The notes under the pieces are model-generated. The model saw nothing but the letters and a program-made list of their open reading frames with translations. It made no database searches and was not told the DNA's origin. DNA of 64,000 bases from Gammaproteobacteria bacterium (GTDB taxonomy: Bacteria > Pseudomonadota > Gammaproteobacteria > GRL18): positions 1 through 64,000 of the forward strand of contig JADGDG010000017.1 in assembly GCA_016744995.1 (NCBI GenBank), written 5' to 3'. Shown here piece by piece: positions 18,436 through 30,000 of this stretch. Position numbers and translations under genes: made by a program. How positions within the stretch are numbered: the stretch's first letter is position 1; each line of letters starts with the position of its first letter.

Positions 18436-21400
18436 TTAGTTCACTGCCAGAGTTATTACAAAAGTGGCCCCTTTGCCCTCACCGTCACTCTGCGCACTAA
18501 TATGACCACCATGAGCAATTAAATAATTCGCACAGGCATGAAGTTTAAATCCACGGCCAAAGAAAGACTCATTGCTATACTGCTGTTTTTTCACACTGAT
18601 ATAATCATTAGCAAAAATTCGTGTATTTAACTCGGGGTTAAAACCAGCACCATTATCCTGAATCATGATTACGATCTTATCCACTTGTCCAGGTTCACTT
18701 TCAACAGTGCTGTTGATCATCAGGTGACGGTTTTCTATTGCCACCAATGCCATTGCTTCACAGGCATTTTTAATAATACTCAGAAAAACTTGCATCAACT
18801 GATGCTCTTCTGCATAAATATCAGGCAATACCCCTTGCCTTAAGTCCAGCTTGATACTTTCAGAACGCAACATATTATCCAACATTTTTAAAGCATCACT
18901 GAGCAGTTCATTAACATTCAGATAGTCATTCATAGGCTTAACAGTGGTGTATTTTGACTGCAGATGAATAAACTCTTCAATGCGTCGAATGGTATCACAA
19001 GCCTTTTCCAGATTGTCTGCATGGCTCTGATAATCATCAGCAATCACCTCAGGCAAGATTTTGGTGATTTGTGTTAACTTGTCTCGCTCTGCTGAATCCA
19101 GCTCGACATGAGTTGCCAAAGCATCCGACAATCGCTGCATCAATTTTGGAGCCTGCTTCACCAGATCACTATTATGCATGGCACTATAGGTCTGCTCAGT
19201 CTTTGCTTTTAACGGGGTCAATGCATTACCAATATTATGCATGACTTCAATAGCAATTTCTGCCTGCCCTGACTCCCGTGCATGTTGTAGTAATTTAGCC
19301 TGAGCCTCTTTCAACTCACGAGTACGTTCTCTTACCTTATCCTCAAGATTTTCGTACAGGTGTGCATTTTCAATAGAAATCGCAGCCTGGGCAGCCATCA
19401 TCAACATTAATTGTTGACGACTTTGATGAAAAACGTGAGTGGTGAGTTTGTTTTCCAGATACAACAAACCCAATAACTTTCCTTTGGATAATACCGGCTG
19501 ACATAATACTGACTGCTGCTCTCTGTCCTGCACAAAATAGGGATCATTGTAAAAAGCCTGATAAGAATCACGAGCATCATCCAGAGCAACAGGCTGCTTT
19601 AACTTAATAACGTACTGCAAGAGTGTTTTAGGAAGTTCCAGATATTCTCCCAATGGCACATTGTGCAGAATTTTCTGGGTTTGAGTACCCATGCGGCATT
19701 CTCCAGAAACCATCCAGTGTGAAAGATGGTTAGAGCTGTCAGCAGAATCTTTAAGCAGTAAAATGGTCCTCTGAGCACCTGCATTTTCCATCACAGTATT
19801 AAGAAGCTTCTCCAATACACCGGACAAACTTAATTCACTGGATAGAGAATGAGCAAATTTCATCACCGTATCCAGATCCATGCCCACAGAAGTTTCAGTA
19901 TCAGAGCTGGAGGTACGAATTGTAGCCCCGGGATTTATTTCACCATGAGTCAGCTGGTTCAATAATTGTGGATAATGAGTTTCCAGTTGCTCAGTTTTTG
20001 CCTTAGCTCCCCAGCGTGCCCACATATAATAAGCTCGAGTCAAATAAGCCTGAGCAATCAGAGTTTTATTATGCTGCAGATAAAAACGAGCAGCCAGTTC
20101 GCAAGCCAGGGCTTCTTCATGCATGAACTGATTTTCTTTAGCACCTTCAATAGCCACATCATAATGCTCCTGAGCGGCTAAAATATCACCACTTATCCGG
20201 CAGCGTTCGGCTTCGACCAGAGTCCATTTATGCTGAAAATTCATAGGAGCATGTTGAGCAAGCCGAAACAAATTTTCCAGATTTTTTTCAACTTCATCAA
20301 AAATTGCTTTTGTTTGTGATTTAGTCTTATCAGAACAAGAGGCAAGTTGAATCAGGGAATCATAGAATAAAAGCTCTGGAGAATATAAGGTGCCGATAAT
20401 GGCATCCTGATAGCTTTTTGCCATGTCAACAGCTTGAGATGCCTTGCCGTTATCATAAAAAAGGTACGCAAGAATGCTCTGATAAATTTGAGCGACACAT
20501 ACTGCAAAACGGTCGTTAGCTTTATGATGCAGCGGCAAACTAGTATCCAGCTGGTAGCTCATACCCTGCAGGCATTCAGGCCTGTTGCTGTCACCGGACA
20601 AATTTAAAGTCATCTGGTGCAGCATCTGAGTATAAACCTGACTGACCTGCTGATGGATACCGGCCATTAGCTTTAAATCCCGACTGATATCCTGATTCAG
20701 CTCTGACAAATCAACGCCGGAAAAAAAGGAGAAGGTATTTGCCCAGACCAGTGAAATAGCAGAAAAGTGCAAATCACCCACTTCAAGACCAGCATGGGAT
20801 GCATCCTGCAAAGGTTTAATGCTATCCCGGACTGGTTTTTTATAAAAAGATGGCCCATAAACATTTACATAAGTCAGAGGTTTTTGTGCCTGGGCTTGAA
20901 GTTTATCTAATAATGCGATTGCTAATAAACTAAATTTATAACCCGTATCAATATCATTAACTACACCAGACAAAATAAAACCATAAGCCGCATAAAACGG
21001 AACAATTTCTGGTGCATTACCATAAATTACAGCCAGTTGAATCCGTTTAAAGACAGCTAATGGAAACAGTGCCGGTGCAGCAATATATAAGGCCACATCA
21101 AGTTTTTCCAGTAAGCGCATCCCAGCCAGAATCTTTGGGTCGGTCATTAATGGCAAGTCAATCAATGTAGCAATATCACGCTCAGCCAACAAAGCCTGAG
21201 TTTTAGCTAACTCAGTATTAAAGTCTTCCACCCCCGACTGCTCAGGAAATTCAATTCCCAATTGCTTTAAGATAGGTAATGCATATTCAATTGCAGCTAA
21301 AGGATCATCCTGAGTAATTAAGCTGAGACAGTGCAGTTGATGAATTCTGATTGTGTCAAGAATATCACCGCTATGATGCAATAAAACATCCGTTAGTCGT

Positions 21401-23895
21401 TGCTGCTCCGTATAATCAGCCAGAAGAAAAGCCACCTCTATAGTTTCTTCATACAACTTAAGAGTCAAATTATAGTGACTTTTCCAACTGTCTGAGTCAT
21501 TAGTCTCCAATAAATGCAAACCATTGTGAGAATATTGCCGCGCAGCATCATAGGCAGTAGAACGTAGGGCAATTTGCCCGGCCTGATAATTTAATTCCAC
21601 CAGCTCTAAGCGTTCTTCCGAAGCAGTTATTAAATGCTTGCCCGCATTTAATTGATTGACAACATTAAAAAGCCAGTCAACAGAATCATCTGATTTATCC
21701 TGCTGTTTTAGTAAGCAGCCAATATTCAAATGCTTCTGCGCTTTAGAATCATCAGGAATAAGGGAATAAGCTGCCTGCTGGATACGATCATGGGCAAAAC
21801 GATATTGTATCTTCAGTGCACCAATTGCTTGTTCACTGTCTGGATAAGAACCCAAATCAGTTGCCAGATTATAAGCTTTTCCTAAAGGAAGAAGCACATT
21901 TTCCTGAACGGCTTTCAGGCAATATTCAGCACATTGGCTGGTATTAATTTTTGCAACCAGAGCCAGATTGTTCAAATCAAACTGATGGCCAAAAAGTGAT
22001 GCCAAAGTTATGACATTAAGTACGTCAGGATCCAGTCGACGCAACCGGGCTGCCATAAAATCAACCACGTCAGCACTGGCTGCCAATTGCTGAACAGAAT
22101 CCAGCTCATAGATCCAGTGTTCCACTGAATAGTCATAACTCAACAGCTCTTCATCGGCAGCCTGCTGAAGAAACTGATGGATAAAAAATGGATTACCTCG
22201 GGTTTTTTGATACACTGTCGCTGTGAGGGGCTGTGCGTAGTCTTTTGAGCAATGACAGGCATCCACCACCAGCTCATTCAAATCATCTTCATTTAAAGGC
22301 ATCAAAGCCAGAGAATGCATTGGTAATCCACTCTGCCTGAGCTTGTCCAGAGCATGATGCAAGGGATGTTCCGGAGGTGTCTCATTATCCCGCCAGGCAC
22401 CAATAAATAATAGGGACTGATGCATCCTGTCCCACTGTGGATCAGGCTGACAATCCAGAATGACGGATAATAACTGTAAGGTGGCAGAATCAATCCATTG
22501 CAGATCATCCAGAAATAAAATCAGCGGATGTTCCCGAGTGGTGAATACCTGTATAAATTGCTGCATTAAATGATAAAAACGATAGCGGGATGCAGCACCC
22601 TGTAAATCCTCAACAGCTGGCTGCTTATCAAGCAATTGCTCCAGCTCCGGTATCAGCTCAATCACTACTGCTCCCTGCTGACCCAGAGCCTGCAGGATCA
22701 GAGTTTTCCATATCTGTTTTTGTACCTCATTCTCATCAAGTAGTTGCTCAACCAGACCGCCTAAAGCCTGACTCAGAGCTGAAAATGGAGTATCACGTTT
22801 GAACTGTTCAAATTTCCCTTTAATAAAATAACCACGACTGAGAGTCATGGGATTATGCACTTCATTCACCAGTGCCGTTTTACCGACACCGGACAAGCCA
22901 CTGATTAAAACTGCTTCCATTTGACCGTCACAGACTCGTTCAAATGAGCTATTGAGTGTATTAATCTCATTAAAACGGCCATAGAGTTTTTCACTTAATT
23001 TAAAATGCCTGGCAATATCAGCCTGCCCAAGGGTAAAAGGAGTAATTTCTCCACTGTCTCTTAAAGATTGTTGGCAAGACTGTATGTCTGCTAATAAGCC
23101 TGTACCACTCTGGTAGCGGTCTTCAGCATTTTTTGCCATCAACTTTTGCACCAGATCATTGATAACTGGAGGAATATCTGGACAGATATGCATCATAGCT
23201 TCTGGCTTCCGAGCCAGATGACAATGCACCAGTTCCATGGCATCAGTTGAGTAAAAAGGTAATTGTCCCGTCAGGAGTTCATAAAAAGTAATACCTAATG
23301 AGTAAAAATCAGTACGATAATCAACACACCGATTCATACGCCCGGTTTGTTCCGGGGAAAGGTAACTAAGAGTGCCTGATAAGGCTTCTGGATTTTGCAG
23401 ACTTTGATTTTCAATGTCTAATTGAGAGGCAATACTAAAATCAATTAAAGCAACTTGTTTAGTCTCTGGATGAATGACAATATTGCCGGGTTTAATATCT
23501 TTATGAGTGATCCCTTGCTGGTGTAATTGCTCCAGAATTTGTGCAATTTTTCCAGCAATATCCAAAAAGTCAACAATGCTCAGGGGCAGACCACGGCAAT
23601 AATTTTTTAAGTCAAGCGACTGATTATCCGGCATGACCAGAGCCAGTTTCTCCTGCCAGGATTCCAGGGCCAACGGCGATACTACACCCTCTAAATGTAT
23701 ATTTTTAAGTATATTATATTGATGGCGGAAATTTAATAACTCAGTGTGACTGGGCAGAGAGCGTTTGAGTAATTTAATAATTACCGGCTGTTGATCACTT
23801 TGCCGCATGCCTCGGTAAACCAGGCTCTTTGTGCCTTCATAAAGCACTTCACTGATATCATATCCATACAATTTGGGAAACATATTTTCTGTCAA
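18436..23895 (-). CDS. Ser/Thr kinase - AAA ATPase - GAF - histidine kinase giant
   Basis: 1819 residues. Order: Ser/Thr kinase (about 10-275) with Lys41, THKDIKPGN and LIDFSIAS; AAA/STAND ATPase with Walker A GLSGVGKT near 335; a long TPR-like helical region (about 700-1290); GAF (about 1315-1480); a coiled coil; and a histidine kinase module with VMHNIGNALTP (His near 1552), N-box KNACEAMA (about 1706) and a G2 box near 1790. This is the trifunctional architecture known from cyanobacteria and proteobacteria. The kinase magnesium motif reads DFS rather than DFG. A TTG start at 23895 is chosen because AGGA sits eight bases before it, while the next ATG (23883) is 20 bases away. It follows the NRPS/PKS on the same strand with 181 nt between. 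Input signal and targets are unknown. Confidence 0.88.
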   Translation of the reverse strand: MTENMFPKLYGYDISEVLYEGTKSLVYRGMRQSDQQPVIIKLLKRSLPSHTELLNFRHQYNILKNIHLEGVVSPLALESWQEKLALVMPDNQSLDLKNYCRGLPLSIVDFLDIAGKIAQILEQLHQQGITHKDIKPGNIVIHPETKQVALIDFSIASQLDIENQSLQNPEALSGTLSYLSPEQTGRMNRCVDYRTDFYSLGITFYELLTGQLPFYSTDAMELVHCHLARKPEAMMHICPDIPPVINDLVQKLMAKNAEDRYQSGTGLLADIQSCQQSLRDSGEITPFTLGQADIARHFKLSEKLYGRFNEINTLNSSFERVCDGQMEAVLISGLSGVGKTALVNEVHNPMTLSRGYFIKGKFEQFKRDTPFSALSQALGGLVEQLLDENEVQKQIWKTLILQALGQQGAVVIELIPELEQLLDKQPAVEDLQGAASRYRFYHLMQQFIQVFTTREHPLILFLDDLQWIDSATLQLLSVILDCQPDPQWDRMHQSLLFIGAWRDNETPPEHPLHHALDKLRQSGLPMHSLALMPLNEDDLNELVVDACHCSKDYAQPLTATVYQKTRGNPFFIHQFLQQAADEELLSYDYSVEHWIYELDSVQQLAASADVVDFMAARLRRLDPDVLNVITLASLFGHQFDLNNLALVAKINTSQCAEYCLKAVQENVLLPLGKAYNLATDLGSYPDSEQAIGALKIQYRFAHDRIQQAAYSLIPDDSKAQKHLNIGCLLKQQDKSDDSVDWLFNVVNQLNAGKHLITASEERLELVELNYQAGQIALRSTAYDAARQYSHNGLHLLETNDSDSWKSHYNLTLKLYEETIEVAFLLADYTEQQRLTDVLLHHSGDILDTIRIHQLHCLSLITQDDPLAAIEYALPILKQLGIEFPEQSGVEDFNTELAKTQALLAERDIATLIDLPLMTDPKILAGMRLLEKLDVALYIAAPALFPLAVFKRIQLAVIYGNAPEIVPFYAAYGFILSGVVNDIDTGYKFSLLAIALLDKLQAQAQKPLTYVNVYGPSFYKKPVRDSIKPLQDASHAGLEVGDLHFSAISLVWANTFSFFSGVDLSELNQDISRDLKLMAGIHQQVSQVYTQMLHQMTLNLSGDSNRPECLQGMSYQLDTSLPLHHKANDRFAVCVAQIYQSILAYLFYDNGKASQAVDMAKSYQDAIIGTLYSPELLFYDSLIQLASCSDKTKSQTKAIFDEVEKNLENLFRLAQHAPMNFQHKWTLVEAERCRISGDILAAQEHYDVAIEGAKENQFMHEEALACELAARFYLQHNKTLIAQAYLTRAYYMWARWGAKAKTEQLETHYPQLLNQLTHGEINPGATIRTSSSDTETSVGMDLDTVMKFAHSLSSELSLSGVLEKLLNTVMENAGAQRTILLLKDSADSSNHLSHWMVSGECRMGTQTQKILHNVPLGEYLELPKTLLQYVIKLKQPVALDDARDSYQAFYNDPYFVQDREQQSVLCQPVLSKGKLLGLLYLENKLTTHVFHQSRQQLMLMMAAQAAISIENAHLYENLEDKVRERTRELKEAQAKLLQHARESGQAEIAIEVMHNIGNALTPLKAKTEQTYSAMHNSDLVKQAPKLMQRLSDALATHVELDSAERDKLTQITKILPEVIADDYQSHADNLEKACDTIRRIEEFIHLQSKYTTVKPMNDYLNVNELLSDALKMLDNMLRSESIKLDLRQGVLPDIYAEEHQLMQVFLSIIKNACEAMALVAIENRHLMINSTVESEPGQVDKIVIMIQDNGAGFNPELNTRIFANDYISVKKQQYSNESFFGRGFKLHACANYLIAHGGHISAQSDGEGKGATFVITLAVN

Positions 23896-24076
23896 ATTTT
23901 CTATCCTGGGAGTAATTACTTTAATAATTTCCAGACATGCGTCTTATAGTCACATCTAGATATAAATAAGTATCACTATCAATACACATAAAGCACAAAA
24001 AAATACTAAGAGTCATTGATCCTTAACTATAGTCAATCATTGATAAGTGTTCAACACAAAAACTTATTTTCCAGGT

Positions 24077-27000
24077 TTAAAGCTTAATCATTATTTTATT
24101 AAGATGACTGGCAATAACATTGACATTAGGCTGCTCCATAATACTGATATGATCACCTTTCACCGCAACCACATTAATTTTATTTTTCACCAATTCACGC
24201 CAGCCTACATCAGGCTCAGCTGGATTAAACCGGTCTCTGCTTTGAGCCAGGAAATAACAGATATTACCATTGTATGGTTCTGGTTCATAAGCAAACATGG
24301 CTTGCAGATTTACCTTAAATACCTGAAGGTAATGGCTTAATTGTTCTCTTGTTGTTTCAGGTAATAATCGGCTTGCAGTCTTACCATGATTAAGAAAGAA
24401 TTCTAATTGTTCCTTTTCACTCATAAGCTCCAGCTCTTTCCTGGAAACAGATAGTTTTTCATCCCCCATATTCATTAAATAAAGCATAATATCAATATTA
24501 TTATCCATTGCTGGCGGCAATTTGCCTGAAGAAGGTGTATCCATCATAGCCAGCAATGCAATATCCTCATCCTGCCCCTGCAGTAGTTGTGCAATTTCAA
24601 AAGCAATCATACCACCAAACGAAGCACCGCCAAGGAGATAAGGCCCCCTGGGCTGGATACTTCTGATAGCTGATAAATATTGCTCAGCCATTTCTTCTAC
24701 CGTAGTCAGAGCTTGATGCTTACCATCAACACCCTGTGCCTGTATACCATAAACGGGTCGTTCCATGTCTAATGCCTGAGCTAAATCTCGATAATAATAA
24801 ACGTGTCCACCTATTGGATGAATTAAAAAAAACGGATACTTGCCTTTCATTCCTTTTTGGAGCATCACTAATACATTAGCTGCCGATTCATCGGTAGCTA
24901 ATGAATCTTTTTGTCTGGCAGTCTCTATGAACGCAGACAATTGAGCAACTGATGGTGCAGTTAATATAGTATTTGAACTCAGTCCTGCATCAGGAAACTT
25001 TTCTATTAAGCGTGCAGCAGCCTGCGTTGCTACTAAAGAATCACCACCCAACTCAAAGAAATCATCATGAATTCCAATAGGATCAATTCCTAAAACAGAC
25101 TGCCATAAATCAATAATAACTTGTTGAGTCGCATTCTCTGAAGCAACATAGGCTGCACTCATATTATTCTTTATATGAGTAACCGATTGCTTAGGTTTAT
25201 GGTCTGGTATTGGTTCCAGACTTTGCTTTATGCGCTGTTGCAGATCAACAGTGGAAACCAGCACCTGAGCATATGAGGAAGAGACTACTCGCTTAAATAC
25301 TTCAATACCCTCTTCAGGTGTCAGACCTTCTTCCTGAGCCTCAACAATTGCACCGCTATTCACAGCCATGCCTACCTGTTTCCATCCATCCCAGTCAATA
25401 GAAAATAGTGGCAAGCCTTGCTTGTGACATGATTCAGCATAATAATCCTGAAAGGCATTAACCGCACAATAATCAACCTGTCCAAAATGTGTCAGGGCAG
25501 AAGTGAGAGATGAACATAACACCATAAAGTCTAAAGTCACGTCCTGAACCAACTGATCCAAAACCAAAGTACCCTGCAGTTTAGGGGCAAAGACATTTTC
25601 AACCATCTTACGAGTTTTCAGTTGAATGACACCACCACCAGATACGCCAGCAGTATGAATAATCCCGTTGAGCTCACCAAAATGAGAATGAGTATTATCA
25701 AAAACTTTAGTCATCTGTTGAAGGTTACTGATATCAGCTTGTAACAAGAGCAACTCACCACCAGACTCTTGGATCTCTTTAAGCTTATGTATCTTTTTGC
25801 ATATTACATCAGAAGCATCATGTTCATACAGCCAATCATCCCAATCATCAACTTGAGGAAATCTGGAACGAGAAATCAAAACCAGTTTTGCCTTCACGGT
25901 TCTGGCAAGGTACTGGGCAAAAGTTAATCCCATACCACCTAAGCCCCCCGTGATCAGGTAGACACCATGCATTTTTATTGGTAATAAATTATTCTGTTCT
26001 TCTGACACTGATTGTTCGGACTTTGATCCTTGTAATTCCAATAGCTCGGTGGGTTCATAACACTGTACCCACTTAAAGCGGCCGCGTATGGCAATAATAT
26101 TTTCCTTATCATTAACACCTATACACTCTGATACAATAATACGACTTATTTTCATTAAATCATGATCGGCCTGTATATCAATATCAACACTTGAACTTGT
26201 GAGTCCGGGGTATTCCCTGGGAATTGTTTTACAAATGCCAAGCAAGGTCGCTTTCTGAGGCAATAATAATTCATTACCTGTAACCGATTGTAAATTATTT
26301 GATATGATACTAAGATGAATCTTGTCTATAACATTGAACTCTCCAATAGCCTGAGCCAGGAACATTAATGCATAAAAATAGATATTCTGTTCCTGAATTA
26401 TATTTAGTGCATCAAATTTACTATAGCCAGTAGCATTATCTGTCACTGCCCAGCAATAAATAATTTTTTCAGGAATTTTATTCTGCTTTACTAGCAATTC
26501 AAATAATTTTTCAAAATCCTGTTTTAAATTAGGATTAATGGCATAACCTCTGTCAGTTTCTGAAAAACATTCTGATTTTGAGATTAACAAAATTGCCTGT
26601 TGAGATTGCTTCAGTTCCTGAACAATAGTTTCACTCAAGCCACAGTCATCAACAAAAATCAGCCAGTTTTGTTTTTTCTGTGCCAATGCTTCATTAACGA
26701 TAACAGACTCAGTCCGTTTCCATGATGGCGTATAAAACCAGTCTTTTATCTCTGGTTTTTTATACAATTCATTAAATTGCATAGCTTGTTCATTTTTATC
26801 AGGTGCCTCCACCCAATAACGTTTGCGCTCAAAGGGATAAGTTGGTATAGCAACCCGATAACGCTGCTCCTGTTTATAAAAACCCGCCCAGTCTGGTATC
26901 ACTCCGGCAATCCAGAGTTTTCCCAGTGTTGACATGAGATAAGCATTATCATTCCGGTTTTCTTTGGGATGCCTCAACGTATTATAAATCAGTGCTGCAG

Positions 27001-30000
27001 GATTTTTGTCCCTATGACCTCTGGCAAAACTACTCAGGGTATTACCGGGCCCTACTTCCAGCACAATACATTCTGATGTTTGATAAATCTGGCTTAACAC
27101 ATCAGAAAACCTCACAGTCTCTCTTATCTGGCTAGTCCAGTAAGCTCGATCCATGCTCTGAACAGCTTTACCATTAGTGCTTGAAATTAAAGGAATTACT
27201 GGCGTTTGAAACTCAATATCTTCTAAGGCTTCATAAAATTCAGTTAATATTGGTTCCATCATAGCTGAATGATAAGCATGTGAAGTATGCAGCATTCTTG
27301 CCTCAATACCTGCTGCTTGTAATGTCAATTGTAAAGACAGGATATGTTCATCCATTCCAGATACAACACAGCGATCCGGACCATTGATCGCAGCCAGATC
27401 CAGTTCAGGCTCTAAGTAGGATTTAATTTGTTCTTCACTCAGCGGAACTGCCAACATACTGCCAGCAGGCATAGATTGCATTAATCTGGCACGAACTGAC
27501 ACTATATTTACAGCATCTTCAAGTGATATTACTCCTGACACACAGGCTGCGGTATATTCGCCCAGACTATGTCCTGCCAGTTTACCGGGGATAATTCCCC
27601 AGTTGATTAAAAGTTTTGCCAAAGCATACTCAATAGAAAATAATACTGGCTGAGCCATATCAGTCTGGCTCAGGCGTTCTGTATAACTTTCATAGTAAGA
27701 TTCATTTTCCGTATAAAGAAGTTCTCGAATATCCTGCTCCAGCAGTGGCAGCAGTAATTCAGCACAATGATCCAGATGTTTACGAAACACAGCTTCACTA
27801 CGATAGAGATCTCTCCCCATATGCAAATATTGACTTCCCTGACCGGGAAAGACAAAAACAATCTCTGGTATTCTTTCTGATTGCACTTCCCCCTTAAAAT
27901 TAATTTGCTCATCAGTTTGGGTGCTGGTCACTGACAAGGCACTAATCGCATCAGCTTGATTTCGGCAGATCATAACCTGCCGATATTGATATGCATGTCG
28001 ACCCACCTGTCCTGTATAGGCAACATCAGCGGGATTCTGCTCAGAGTGATTTTGCAGATGTGTTATCAGGTTCTGTTGCATCATAGCTAAGGCTGTTGAT
28101 GTTTTGGCCGAACTGACAAACATCAGCCAGTCACGCCCTTTATCTGAAGCTTCTTTTTCTGGTGCTTCCTCAAGTATCACATGTGCATTAGTTCCACCCA
28201 TACCAAAGGAGCTGACAGCTGCTCGTCTGGGAGTAGCACTTTTTTTCCACTCCCGCAGTTTAGTATTGACATAAAAAGGGCTGTTAGCAAAATCAATCTG
28301 AGGATTAGCATGGCTATAATGTAATGAAGGTGGTATTTGTTTATGATGCAGAGCACAGATAGTTTTGATTAGACCAGTAACACCTGCTGCAGCATCACAA
28401 TGTCCCACATTGCTTTTCACTGAACCAACAGCACAATAGCCTTTTTTGTTTTCTTCAACATTAGCATACCAGGCTTTAGTTAAAGCTCTGATCTCAATTG
28501 GATCACCCAAAGGTGTTGCAGTACCATGAGCCTCAACATAAGAGATAGATTCAGAGGAAATATTGGCCGTTTGCAGTGCCTCACTGATAACCCGGATCTG
28601 ACCATCCAGACCTGATGCAGTAAAGCCAACTTTCTGATCACCATCATTATTAAACGCAGCACCTCGAATAGTGGCATAAATGGTATCACCATCATGTACA
28701 GCGTCTTCAAGGCGTTTGAGCAAAACGACACCAACAGCATTTCCGGGTACCGTCCCTTGGGCAGCAGAATCAAAGGTTCGACAGTGACCATCAGGCGAAA
28801 GTATCATACCCTCTTCATATTGGTAGCCACTTTTTGCCGGTAGTGTAATCGCACTGCCACCCGCCACAATTAAATCAGCCTGATAATTAATTAATGCCTG
28901 GTATCCCATAACCGATGGCACCAAAGAAGTAGAACAGGCACTTTGAATGGTGGCTGCAGATCCCTTTAGATTGAGTTTATAAGCAACCCGGGTACATAAA
29001 AAATCACTGCTATTATTCAGACTAAGCTGATAGTCACCAATAACATCCTGACCAAAATGACTAAATTGCAGATTTTTTTGATAATAAGTATTACTGGAGC
29101 CAACACCACCCATAATACCTACAGTGCCTGGATAATTCTTAGGGTCGTAACCTGCATGTTCAAAGGCTTCCCAGGTCGATTCCAGAAACAGTCTATGCTG
29201 AGGATCGGTGATTTTCGCTTCTTTAGGGGTAAAGTTGAAAAAATCAGCATCAAATTTTTCAATGTCATTCAGAACCCCTTTAGAGCGCAGGTATTTCGGA
29301 TTATCTAATAAGGCCTTGTCCACACCTTCTGTCAGTAATTCTTCCTTAGTAAATTTCTGAATTAATTCTTCACCATCTTTTATTTTATTCCAGAATTCTC
29401 CCACACTGCCGGCATTGGGGAAACGCCCTGACATACCAATAACTGCAATAGCTTCTGTCTGCTGTTTATTGACCCGAACGGGCATTTTTTGCTGTAACAA
29501 CTGACTTTGAGCTGAGTCTGCAGAGCCCCGGGTTAAGTATTGCGTTAATTGTGCAATAGTCGGAAATTCAAATAGATCAATGAGTGATATTTTCTGGCTG
29601 AGTTGTTTTTCCAGTGCTTTATGGATATGCACCATACCCAGAGAAGTGGCACCCAGCTCATCAAAAAAATGGCTATGAATTCCAACTTGTAATACATGTA
29701 GTTTTTCTGAAATGATCTGAATAATAATAGTTTCTGTCTTAGTATAATCACCATTATCTGCCATTTCTGGCACCATTTTTGTAAGCTCAGGTAAAATATT
29801 GTCATCGGCCTGACTGAGCTTTAAATCAGCAAGCTGTTTATAGTCCAGCTTGCCATTAGGCGTCAGAGGAATTTTCTCAATAATACTGATACTGGATGGT
29901 ACCATGTGAGGAGGTAATGTTCTTTTCAACCAGATTTTGAGCACCTGCCCCAGATCATTACTATCTTCTGTTTTATTTTCATTCTGTGTAACAAAAGCTT

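Noticed and set aside
24000..24076. Terminator after the megasynthase
   Set aside because: Only a weak GTGTT/ACAC stem near 24045; no convincing stem with a T tract.
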